A stretch of DNA of 64,000 nt. It comes from Protopterus annectens. Its lineage: Eukaryota; Chordata; Ceratodontiformes; Protopteridae. Positions within the stretch are counted from its first letter, which is position 1, and the number at the start of each line of letters is the position of its first letter. Shown here one piece after another: positions 53,618-63,497 of the stretch. The stretch covers positions 1,214,118,577 through 1,214,182,576 of the forward strand of contig NC_056727.1 in NCBI RefSeq assembly GCF_019279795.1, written 5' to 3'. The notes below the pieces were generated by a model, which was not told the DNA's origin, did no database searches, and was given only the letters and a program-made list of their open reading frames with translations. A program made the position numbers and the translations under genes.

Positions 53618-53887
53618 GTTATGTACTTACATTAACTTGGCACCTGTGCTATCCAGTGTTATTATTCATCACAAATGGGTCTTGGATCCGAGCCGGCAAC
53701 TATCAGACAGATCCAGAGCTCAAGCTTCTCCCCTTCCCATAATTCCCTGCTACCTCTAGCCTTCAGATCGAGTTTGCTACACCAATGAAAACACAGAGGA
53801 AACTGCATGAAACTCAAAAATATTTCAACATATCAGTCACTCCAGCCAGCCAGAAACCCCAGAAGAAAGGGGGGAGGAGGGCAGGCA

Positions 53888-53990
53888 TGTGATGAATAAT
53901 GACATGGGATAGCACAGATGCCAAGTTATTGTAAGTACATAACTCTTTATCTGCTGCTATCTGTGTCATTATTCACCACAAATGGGTCAG
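53888..53990. repeat. DIRS-6 internal complementary region
   Basis: 53888-53943 (TGTGATGAATAATGACATGG ... GTTATTGTAAGTACATAAC) is the reverse complement of the left end 53618-53690. 53944-53990 (TCTTTATCTGCTGCTATCTG ...) is the reverse complement of the right end 59800-59845. Confidence 0.88.
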
Positions 53991-54039
53991 AGTCGCCAGT
54001 TTCTAAGTACCCTTGGGTGGCCTCAAGGAAGGATATGCG

Positions 54040-55050
54040 TGAGCACGGAGGATCCAAAGGAAGCCCTGTTCCAAGATACCAAGTCCAATTTATAGTACAA
54101 AATGAAAGTGTGAGGATTAGACCAAGTCACTGCAGCACAAATCTCATCCAGGGAGAGTCTAGCCAAGAAGGTAGAAGACACAGCGACAGACGTAGTACAG
54201 TGGGGCCTTCACTGATCTAGACAATTCCTATTGCCTACTATCATAAATGTAAGAAATACAACCAGCAATCCACCTGGAAATAGTCACTTTGGAAAATGCC
54301 TGGCCCTTTCCGTTCTGAGAGAAAGCCACAAAGAGTTGGTCTGACCTTCTAAACTCATCAGTCCTTTTTAAATAAAAACGCAATTGCCTGTGGACATCTA
54401 GACAATGCCAGATATACTCCTCCTTATTACAGTAATTAAGGAAGACGACCAGTAGTTGAATCGACTGAGATTAGCTTCACAGGCCACTTTAGGGAGAAAG
54501 GTAGGATTTGTTCCAAGAGACACCCTATCCTTATGAAAGGTCACAAATGGTAGCTTAATGCACAAAGCCTGAAGTTCTGAGATCCTCTTGGCAGAAGTAA
54601 TGGTTACTAAAAAGGCTGTCTTCCATGAAAGAAATGTAATGTCACAAGACACCACCGGTTCAAAAGGTTTTTGCGCTAGACACTGTAGCACCAAAGTCAA
54701 ATCCCTGGAAGGGGACGAATCTTTAATGGGAGGTCTAAGAAGAAAAACTTTCAAAAAAGTTTTACACAATTTGGAAGAAAAGGTAGGCTCATCGTTGACA
54801 TGGAAATTAGAGAGAGCTACCAACTGGAGTTTAATGGTGAAAAAACTCGCCCCATCTTTAAAAAGGGAAAGCAAGAACAGCAAAATATCAGGGATGATGC
54901 TGAAAAAGGATATAGATTCCTTTGTCTGGCCGAAAAAGAAAACCTTTTCCATTTACTGGAATTAACCTTCTTTGTAGACAGTTTTTGAGTAGCCAAAATA
55001 ATACTTATCACCGGAGAAGGAAGCCTGGAATATGAAAGGATTACTGGAAC
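54040..55050 (-). pseudogene. DIRS-6 tyrosine recombinase pseudogene
   Basis: 54398-54952 holds the middle, with FTIKLQLVALSNFHVN, TSAKRISELQAL (box I, catalytic Arg kept) and FHKDRVSLGTNPTFLPKV. The C-terminal half (54070-54240) shows AAVTWSNPHTFILYYKLD in one frame (Trp and Tyr), but the HxxR block expected before it reads VKAPLYY, so the catalytic His is lost. The N-terminus (ATQKLSTKKVNSSKWKRFSF) is in 54817-55605. Confidence 0.85.
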
Positions 55051-56930
55051 TGGAGATACCATGCAGTTAGATGAAGGGTCCGGAGACTGGGAAGTGGAAG
55101 CCCCCAGAGATTGGAAATGAGATTCGGAATGGGATCTAGTATCCAGGGTGGATACCGCAGATGAGACCTTAGGAAGGGGAACCATGCCTGATGAGGCCTG
55201 AAAGGGGTAATGAGGATGAAAAAAGACTTCAGGAGACGAGCTTTCTGTTAAGACTTTGACTATTAGAGGGATAGGTGGATAAGCACAGAGGAGATCCAGA
55301 GGCCAATCGTGAACAAGAGAGTCCCTGGGTGACTCCCCCAATGGGGGATCAGGACAAAGTAATTGCTGTATTTGTGGTTGAATGGAAAAGCAAAGAGATT
55401 GCAGCATGGTTGACCCCAATGGTCGAAGATTAGACTTGATACTGACGGATTCAGGGACCACTCGTGAGGACTCAAGATGGACCTGCTGAGTTTGTCGGCT
55501 AACACGATGGAACTCCTGTGTATATGAGCTGCAAGAGGCAAACGCCTTGAAGACATAACCCATTCCCACACTCTCATTGCCTCGCGGCACAAAGGATAAG
55601 ACCATGTTCCCCCTTACTTATTGATATACCAAACAACCGCCATGTTGTCTGTTTGAATTGCTATAGTCCCAGAGGGAGGCAATCCTGAAAGGCTTGCAAC
55701 GTTAGAAGGATTGCTCTCATTTCCAGAACATTTATGTGCAATTTGGTCTCTATGGGGGACCATGTACACCTTGAACTGTCCTGCCCTGAAAATGCCACTC
55801 CCACCCCAACAGGCAGGCGTATGTGGTCACTCTGGCCTTGGGCAGGAGAAAACAAAATGGCCTGCTTTGGTATAGTTCCTGAGAATGAAGCTACCAAGCA
55901 AGGTGATTCCTGCAAACTTGAGTCAACTTTATCGTCATGGACATGGGCTGAACCAGAATGGACCATTGGACTGCCAGGATCCACTGGAGCACCCACATGT
56001 GATATCTGGCAAAAGGAAATAATTCAATGGCCATCGCCATAGAACCTGATGCGAGGAGAATCAAGTGAGTAGATGGGCGTTGTAACTTCAGCAAGACAGA
56101 AACTTGGCTTCGAATTAGTTGAATCCTGCGGGGAGGCAGTGCTGCAGTTTCTGATGCTGTGTCCAGCTCTACCCAGATGAACTCCAGATTCTGGCACAGA
56201 ACAAGGTTGGATTTGGGCAGATTCACAGTGATACCCAGATGCTGGAAAAGACTGAGGGTATAATTGTTGGCCATTGATAGTCAATGCTTAGTGGGAGCTA
56301 TGAGGAGCCAATTGTCCAGGTACAGAAAGACCTGGAACCCTTGCAGCCGGAGATGAGCTGCCACCACTACCATGCATTTGGTGAACACCTGGGGGGCTGT
56401 GGTGAGTCCGAAGTCCAGGGCTCTGAACTGGAAATAACTGGTTTCTAACAGAAAGCATAAGTGTCTCCTGGAGTGTCTGTCAAGTTTTATATGACAGTAT
56501 GCATCCTTGAGATCCACTGAGCACATCCAATCATCATTGCGCAAAAGAGCCAGAATGGACTGAATCGTGACTATCCGGAACTTGGACTTCTTGACAGACA
56601 GATTCAGCTTGCCGAGGTCCAAAAGAGAACGCAGGTCCCCAGACTTCTTTGGCACCAAAAAGAAGTGAGAGTAAGTTCTGGACCCTCGTTGTCCTGGTGG
56701 GACCTCTTGGATGGCTCTTTCTTGAAGAAGGTCTTGGACCTCGAGATAGGCCAACGCCCTTTGGCAGGGTGGAATGTCCAGGACAAATTTTTGAATTGGA
56801 AGGGTTGAGAAAATGGAATGGAGTAACCCCTGGAAATAATTTTTTAGCACCCATTGATCAGAGGTGAGACTTGCCTGGCTAGTGGGTGAAGGGAGAGTCA
56901 ACTCCTGACTGCCTCCAGGGCAGGACAGTC
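55050..56930 (-). pseudogene. DIRS-6 reverse transcriptase-RNase H pseudogene
   Basis: RT is in 56281-56901: RGSRTYSHFFLVPKKSGDLR, WMCSVDLKDAYCHIKLDRHS, GLTTAPQVFTKCMVVVAAHL, and LYLDNWLL, so the catalytic YLDD is YLDN. The thumb follows in 55891-56274. RNase H is in 55661-55996 (LPVGVGVAFSGQDSSR, NVLEMRAILLTLQAFQD) and 55263-55592 (MCREAMRVWEWVMSSR, ADKLSRSILSPHEW). The Asp-to-Asn change and frameshifts make it inactive. Confidence 0.9.
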
Positions 56931-59348
56931 AGGCAGCTTTTCAGAAACGCTGAAAGGATTTCTCCGAGAATGATTCCCAGGAGCCCTGGTTTTGCAGACC
57001 TCCTCTGCCCCTGGGGTGCTGTCTGCCATTGAGTCCCCTACCCAGGGTGATGGAAGAGGATTCCTGGGGAGCATCCTGGAAGGAAGACTTGAGTCCTTCA
57101 GAACAAAAGTTTCTTTCTTCCCTTCTGGGTCTTAGAGAAGGACCGCTGGGGAGTGGAGAACTTGATCCCTACAGCAGAAAGAGTCTTACCTTCCTGCTCA
57201 TTACTGGTTAAGGTTTCCTTAACAGACGTACCAAACAAGGTGGAACTGTCAAAGGAGGTGTCAGTGAAAGATGCCTTGAATGGTTCTGCAAACCCACAAA
57301 GGCGAAGCCAGGCATGACGTTGAATGGCAATACCAGTACCTGCCGCTCAAGAGGTGGTGTCTACCGAATTAAAGATCAACCTCATCGAAGCATTAGCCAT
57401 TGAAGTCAGAGTAGACAGCTTCGGGGAGACCAACTTAAGACTCCGGAAGCAACTACTCTGTAAGGGAAGTAGTAACATCTGAAACCAAGTCCCTCTGAAG
57501 TCTAGTAAATTGGGCTACATAATTAGTTGCTCTCAGTCCAAAAGTAGCAGAGCCAAATACGCACTTTCCAAAATGGTCAATCACCCGGTACTCCCTGTTC
57601 GGGGGTTGGACTGAGGAGCTTTGTTGCTTCTTAGCAGCAGCGGCCAGCATGGCAGCATTGGCGGGGACACCTTTGCTCTAAAATTTTCCATGTGTGGGAA
57701 GACTGAGGAATTTGTCGGGTTTTCTGGGAACAGTTTCCACCATGTCTGGCTCCTTCCAAGCCCTGCTAGCAATAAGGTCCACAAGCTCGTCAGCAGGGGA
57801 GGGGCACCAAGGAAGAAGATGGGACAATCCCGAAGGCCTTCAGGAACACAGACTCCTCCAAAGATGGGGTGGGAGAAGATCAACCACCTTTTTACTTAAG
57901 AATCTCAAGGATATCCCCAGAGGACACTTCCTCAGGTGGAAGTCTAGTCTGGGGTCCTGTCTCCCTCCTCGAAATCCATGTCCTCCGTTTGAGACTCTCT
58001 GGGGGAGTCCAAGTCTCTCTTCTTACACATTCTCTTCTGAGGAGCTTCCTCCACGGTGGGCTCAGGAGAGCATTCAGAAAAGATCGGTACCCCAAGTGCT
58101 TGCAGGAGGGCTGACCCTGGACAGATGATGAGGCCTCAGCACCCAAACCTGAGAAAGGCTGGGGGACCCAGAGAAGATGGAGAAGTATCAGCCAAGCTAC
58201 AGAAGGTCCTCTACCACCCATTAGGCCAATGGACTGGACGAGGCATCTCCTCCTCCCCGGCAGCTAGAAAAGAGGAAGGGACCCCAACGCAGCACCAAAG
58301 CCCTCTGACAATATCATCCCCAAGCTGTCCAGAGCTAAAGCTCCCAGGGAGAGGGAACGGTTCAAAAAGTCTGGGCCCGAGCCTGTACCAATGTCTATGA
58401 GGCAAGGTGCAATGGAACGGAGCCCAACAGGGACCCTGACGGTGTCAAGAAGGGTGGCATACCCAACACCATTGGCCTCTCATTGGAAATCCCTTAATCC
58501 TGATGCTCCAAAGCCTGAGGGGTTGGAAGAAGAGTGGCGTCTCGTAGATGGGAGGGCCCCCTGGTCACTTAGGCAGGGGGCGGCAAAAAGCCCAACTCAA
58601 TTTGAGCCTTGAGGAAGCTCCTCATCATCCTATCCATGTCCATGGGAAGCAGACTTCTGGAGGACATATACAAGACTATCAAGTGTTGTGACCTTGCAAA
58701 GGATCCTACCCTGGATCCCATAGCTCTACAGTCCCAGGAGGAGGATCCTAACCTGGATCCCACGGCTCTAGAGTCCCGGGAGGGGGATCCACTCCTATGG
58801 GATGGATCGGCTTCTTGGAGGACTGAGAGGGTGAACCTTCAATTATAATAGGCAGACAGAACTGTCGGATCAGACAGCCTAGTTGGGTCAGACAACTTGG
58901 ATGGCATGGCGGTCGGTTCAAACGAACTAGTCAGATCCAGGGACAGCTTGCACCTCCTCGGATCTGAAGGCCTCCACTCCATGGAGGTCTTGGATCCAAG
59001 AGCCTGATCAGAGGCTTTCAGAACAGCAGATCTTGGATCCAAAGCCAAAGAGGCTGGGCTTGGATCCGGGGATCTGTGATCAGAGAACCCCGGCTTTTTT
59101 GAAGGTGAGGAGGAGGAGGAGGCCTGTTTCTAGGTTCTTGAGAGGGCTTGGAAGGGGAGTCAGAGGGCAGAAGACCCCCCCCCCCCCTAGCTAAGCCCTT
59201 CAAAAGAAATTTGTTGCAGCTCTTCACGAAGGCACTGGAGTTGGATGCGGCATAAATGTCAATAAAGGCATTCCTCATGCAAGTCAGAACACGGCATCTT
59301 CCGACTGCACGAGGAGCCTCTCTTGAATCCAGGGGGTTTATCAGCCAT
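56930..59348 (-). pseudogene. DIRS-6 Gag pseudogene
   Basis: ATG at 59348 opens ADKPPGFKRGSSCSRKMPCS, then HEECLYCH: the Cys/His module of DIRS-3, with the first Cys replaced by Gly. The rest runs through Ser/Pro-rich frames (58569-58763, 57892-58221) to a helical region at 57453-57883 (RATNYVAQFTRLQRDLVSDV). It matches DIRS-3 Gag block by block. A C-run (59176-59187) and many indels break the frame. Confidence 0.8.
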
Positions 59349-59354
59349 GGTAAA

Positions 59355-59406
<52 letters not shown>
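59355..59406. repeat. (CA)n microsatellite
   Basis: About 26 CA units directly upstream (minus sense) of the DIRS-6 Gag start. A short CA-rich version occurs in the same place in DIRS-3 (37362-37377). Confidence 0.97.
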
Positions 59407-59408
<2 letters not shown>

Positions 59409-59845
59409 GCTAAAAGTATAACAAGAAAAAAAACACAACTCCCCCCGCTAAACTTAAGAGCCAACTGTAACTCTTTTTTTTTTTTTTTTTTTTAAACCAA
59501 AAAAGGCAGGAACAGAATACAACACAGGGGAAGGGTAAACTACATAAATTAGAGAATGGGAGAGGAGGAAACTACTTAACTAAGCAAATATTAACTAAAG
59601 ATAACTAAATTTAAACTAGAAAACCCCAAAAGAAAACACTTATCTGACTAGCAGCTTGAGCTCTAAAAACCACGTCTAAAGTGTTTCAGTGACAAACAAG
59701 ATCTGAGGGTTAGAGGTAACAGGGAATTCTGGGAAGAGGAGGAGCTTGAGCTCTGGATCTGTCTGATAGTTGCCGTCCCGGATCAGAGGTCGGATCAAAG
59801 ACCCATTTGTGATGAATAATGACACAGACAGCATCAGATGAAGAG

Positions 59846-59948
59846 GGTAACAAAAGGAAGTCATATGGGACAAAGGATCATTTGTTGCGAAATAAAACCA
59901 TAATAAAGAACTGTAAAAAAAGGGGAAGAATGGCATAGATTGATTACA
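59846..59948 (+). pseudogene. R4/Dong-like LINE, piece 3
   Basis: It encodes NKRKSYGTKDHLLRNKTIIK then NC, and further MAxIDYKK, matching the RT block EQKGCKRgSYGTKDQLL..K.I...C...MAWIDYKKAFDS of R4-like LINEs. It is in order after pieces 1 and 2, with DIRS-6 between. It ends in an A-tract (59949-59963). Confidence 0.78.
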
Positions 59949-59963
59949 AAAAAAAAAAAAAAA

Positions 59964-60361
59964 CATTTATAGAAGTTCTGGATAAGAAGGAGAAAGACGT
60001 CGAGACTAACCTTGTGAAATGAGCTGGTAAGGGCAAACACTTGCATTTATAAACATAAGAAATACAATCAGTGAGGCACCGTGCTACTATAACTTTAGAT
60101 ACAGATCGTCTCAATTTAGCTTTTGAGAATGAAATAACTGATCTAATTTCCTGAAAGGTTTTGTTCCCTGGAAGTAAAATCTCAGCTGTCTGTGTACAGC
60201 CAATAAGTGAAATAATTCTTTCCCCTTTAATGGACAATTTTGGGAAGAACACTGGTAAATTAATGGACTGGTTAACTCTGAATTCAGAAACTTCTTTCAA
60301 AAGGACGGACAGATTGGTGTGAAGAGAAACTCTATCATTACGAAAAATTATATAAGATTTC
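59964..60361 (-). pseudogene. DIRS-10: tyrosine recombinase fragment
   Basis: Minus frames give FRNDRVSLHTNLSVLLKEVS (60345-60285), FRVNQSINLPVFFPKLSIKG, RSVISFSKAKLRRSVSKVIV and ARCLTDCISYVYK, matching the segment between box I and HxxR in other DIRS recombinases (FHADRVSLRTNPSFMPKV; LNQSIHLPTFF; KWIAHCIYF). Neither catalytic box is kept. Its upstream part is cut by LINE-F. Confidence 0.65.
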
Positions 60362-61407
60362 TGGCAAGGTTTCTTTTGAATAGGGTCAGGGAACTCTGCT
60401 TTGTGTAGATTGGAAGCTTATTCCATAGTGCAAGGATCCTTTGAGACACATATTGGTCTATCCAGCAGGTTCTATTTGTCACAGAAAAATTTCAGGTCCT
60501 TGGATCTAGTGTTTCTGGTTCTGTTGGTCTTGTGGATGTGCAAGAGATTCATCAGAGCTGGATCTGAGAATGCCTTATATGCTAGGCATAGACTGACACT
60601 TGGTAATCTATAGGAGACTGATCACAGACACAGGACCTTACGGCAATCTGTGTAGGACAGGGTATTCATACCCTGGATTCTCCTGGTGAGGCTACGTACA
60701 TGCCAAAGGGGGCATCGGACTCAGTGATGGGACTGATAAGGGCTGAGTAGAATGGTACTATTACTTCCTTGGACCTAGAAGCCATACTATTGCTTACAAG
60801 TTGGGTTAGACAGAATGACTTTCTTACTATCTTGGCTACGTGCTAGTCAAAAAACAGATTACTGTCTACATATGTTCCCAGATCCCTAACTATTGGGTTA
60901 ACTCTTTGGGGTGTTTTATCAATGAAGTAATTAGTTTGGGTGGATGATTTCCCAAAGGGGAGTATAACGCATTTCTTTGCATTGTGTTTTAAACTGTGGC
61001 TTTCGCACGAGTTATTTGTTTGTGTTAGACTCTCTTGTAGCATGTTGGTGTCGTGGGGGGAATCCAAGACAGCTCGCAATTTTCAGTCATCTGCGAACTT
61101 GGTGAGACAGAGGCCACTGAGATTAGCCTTGACTTCTGAGAAGTTGATGCCAAAAAGGACAGGACCCAACATGGAGCCCTGGGGGTACTCCGCTGGAGAT
61201 CAGTCTCTTGGTGGAGGTGGTCTCATCAATCCTGACTTTTTGGGTCTTAGTTGTGAGCCAGCTGGCAATCGAGCAAGTTATGTAGGTAGACTGATAACAA
61301 ATAGAAAAAGAAACGCTGAAAACCAAAAGAGCACAGGTAACCTTGAGTCCAAAAGTCAAAACCAGAATCCTTTCTTAACGCAAATTTATTAAATAAAATA
61401 ACAGTAT

Positions 61408-61439
61408 TTTCGCCACTATTAAAAATGCAGCTTCATCAG
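61408..61439 (-). ncRNA. Hammerhead-ribozyme-like core, left arm
   Basis: On the minus strand CTGATGA (61439-61433) and GAAA (61411-61408) flank a 5-bp stem II GCTGC/GTGGC (two G.U pairs) and a 10-base loop. Same layout, including the extra A, as in the copies at 27322 and 52545. Confidence 0.45.
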
Positions 61440-61486
61440 AGATACAGATACAAAAGGTGTGCTTCTTTGCACTTGTATCTGTATCT

Positions 61487-61518
61487 CTGAGGAAGCTGCA
61501 TTTTTAATAGTGGCGAAA
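61487..61518 (+). ncRNA. Hammerhead-ribozyme-like core, right arm
   Basis: CTGAGGA (61487-61493) and GAAA (61515-61518), with the same stem II as the left arm. The inverted placement of two cores at the ends of a palindrome is as in the element at 27236-28239. Confidence 0.4.
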
Positions 61519-62839
61519 TAAATTTGCGTTAAGAAAGGATTCTGGTTTTGACTTTTGGACTCAAGGTTACCTGTGCTCTTTAAGTTATGTAGGTATGTAT
61601 GCCTAGTTCTGAGAGTTTGTCAACACTACCTGAGTGAGGTATCGAATGCCTTGGCCAGGTCAAGGTAGGCAGTATGCACCGTTTTCTCCTCATCCATAGC
61701 CATGGTGACCCTCTCAAAGAAATCTACCAGGTTAAGTAGGCAAGACCTTCTCTTAGACTCAAACTAAGCAGTTTGCCAATGTCCTTGTAGATAATTTTCA
61801 TGACAACACATTCCCTAGCTCTGCATACTAGACTCATCAGATTGATAGGTCTGTAGTTTCTGGGGTCAGTTGATGGTCCACCCTTGTGAAGAGCTATGAC
61901 TATTGCAATCCTCCAATCACCTGGCATGTAAGCTGTTTTGTGGCTGTAGTTAAAGTGCGTTTCAAGTGATCCTGCTATTTAGGATGTAACTGGGTATATC
62001 ATCTGGACCCAATGAAGCACTACTTCTGGCTTTTGTGAGCACTTCCAAGACCTGTTCCTTGTTGATAGTTGCAGGAGATATGTGAGAAGGGATTTAAAAA
62101 AGGGTAGTGGAGGGGTAGTGGAGGGAGAAATTAGAGCTAAACTTATCAGCCAGTAGATTTCCTGTGTTACCTTGAACGGTAAAGGTTGATCCATTTACCA
62201 CTAGGTCTGCACACAGCTGAATATTATCTTTAAGGTCCCTGACATAACTGAAGAAGCCCTTGTGATTGTCCTTAACCATGACATAACTGGGCTTATTGGA
62301 CTTTAACAGACCTCTTATTTAGTTGAAACAGATGAGAGTTGCTCTTTCTAATTTTGGCCATGACTTTCTGTTTTGTTATATAGCCTGTTAAGCTAAGGAT
62401 TCCACCAGTGTGGTTTTGGTGTTACATCTGGGCTTACTTCTGGTAGGTACAGCAATCTCAATGCAGCCATTTACATGTTTGTACTTGGTTTCTGTAAATA
62501 ATTTTACTTAGGTAGCTCTGTTCTCGGGGTTTGGGGGAGCTGTGAAATTTGACAAACTGTCACTTAATAGTATGTAGTATGCTTTAGTATAGTTCCTGAC
62601 TGTTATGGGTTTAGTTGGGTTTTCTGTGTTGATTTTGAGGGAGACAGTTCTGTAGTCCAACTTCATCAATGAGGGCATGACATGGGGGGGGGGGGTGCAA
62701 CACTCTCCCATGTTGGCGAGTACTGTCCAACAGGTTTGATTCTCTGGTTGGAGAGTGTACTATATGGTCCAGGATGTTTGTGCTGAAGAAGTCTAGGAAA
62801 TGTTTTGACTGTGGGTTAGAGGTAGTGCAATGATAAAAC

Positions 62840-63420
62840 TACAAATCATAGAAAATGGCTAAGATCAGTGACTAGCAGAAGCAAAAAAAAAGGTTTACTG
62901 AAAGCCCATCATAATAATCCAAAAGAGAAAACACCAATAAATTTTGCAGTATTCTTAGTGTCTTGGACAAGGTTTCATGAGACTAATAAATAGCATATGA
63001 AATTGAGACACAGGTAAGACAAAGAACCAACCAAATAAAATAAATAAGTCAATTAAAAACTGCCAGAGAGCTTTTCGATTACATTCCTTATTTAGACAAT
63101 GTGGTATAAAAGTACAAATTTCACTATAAAAACATTATCATCTAAAAGCAATCTACTGTTTAAAGACATTCCCATCTTTCTGACTGCATCACCTATTCTA
63201 AAATTGTGATTTTTAAACTATCCATATTACCAGCATGGAGAGCACTAAAATCAGCTGCCAAAGAAATGTCCACATCTGCAGTTTCTGATGTCACTGACAA
63301 GCTGATACCTTAAATCTTCTTGCAGTCTTACCTGTATAACACAAGCCACATGAGTATTTCAGGGCATACAGAACTGCCTCACAGTTGCAAAATAAAAAAC
63401 TCTATATATATCTTGTTAGA
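62840..63420 (-). mobile_element. Penelope-like element fragment with GIY-YIG relic
   Basis: Minus strand at 63400-63310 encodes FCNCEAVLYALKYSCGLCYT then GKTARRFK. This is the GIY-YIG endonuclease start of Penelope-like proteins (YxLxCxCGLxYxGKT). About 63100-63050 reads AATAAGGAATG and ATCGAAAAGCTCTCTGGCAG, like the terminal end of such elements. The remaining endonuclease is broken by stops and the RT is absent. It starts next to the LINE-F endonuclease. Confidence 0.65.
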
Positions 63421-63497
63421 ATTGCGTATTTTTTAATTATAAACTGCCTTACTAGAGCAGACGTATAGCCTCTTATATACAGCTAACAAATATAAAA

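Larger units (their letters stand above)
53618..59845 (-). mobile_element. DIRS-6: near full-length DIRS retrotransposon
   Basis: Left end GTTATGTACTTACATTAACT; right end CAGCATCAGATGAAGAG. Inverted terminal repeats (about 53650-53780 and 59690-59845) share CATTATTCATCACAAATGGG, GATCCAGAGCTCAAGC and ATTCCCTG-type blocks. Minus-strand order is Gag from 59348, RT, RNase H, recombinase. Leader repeats (CA)n at 59355-59406 and T-tract 59474-59493 lie upstream of Gag, as a T-tract does in DIRS-3. The host is the R4-like LINE. Confidence 0.92.
61275..61595. mobile_element. Penelope-like palindromic insertion with 14-bp target duplication
   Basis: AAGTTATGTAGGTA is present at 61275-61288 and 61582-61595. 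The 293 bp between are a near-perfect inverted repeat: left arm about 61318-61456, right arm about 61470-61581 (AGAGCACAGGTAACCTTGAG against its inverse), with a centre at about 61460. The LINE-F reading on the two sides is continuous once the insert and one duplicate are set aside (61640 AKAFDT ... then WLTT at about 61260). No protein is encoded. Confidence 0.85.
60362..62835 (-). mobile_element. LINE-F: long CR1/L2-group LINE copy, split by a Penelope palindrome
   Basis: From right to left: endonuclease C-terminus (62830-62740), linker (62711-62230), RT (62000-60700) and C-terminal part ending near 60362 with LWNKLPIYTKQSSLTLFKRN. The 3' untranslated region and tail seen in LINE-A and LINE-B are missing. 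It is interrupted at 61275-61595 by a short Penelope-like insertion. It is the only copy here that retains endonuclease sequence. Confidence 0.85.
60362..62835 (-). pseudogene. LINE-F endonuclease-reverse transcriptase pseudogene
   Basis: FLDFFSTNILDHIVHSPTRE then SNLLDSTRQH at about 62800-62715 is the end of an APE-type endonuclease. The linker has VKDNHKGFFSYVRDLKDN (62275). RT blocks: DWRIAIVIALHKGG and DPRNYRPINLMSLVCRAREC (61925-61790); AKAFDT (about 61640); ISSGVPPGLHVGS (61190-61150); FADD intact but followed by a stop (KFADD, TGA, KL at about 61100); NAKKCVILPFGKS (60975). Deletion of part of the palm, stops and frameshifts make it inactive. Confidence 0.85.

Noticed and set aside
59355-59406. 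Regular short repeats as a possible CRISPR array
   Set aside because: It is a simple (CA)n microsatellite with no spacers; no array of spaced repeats exists in the window.
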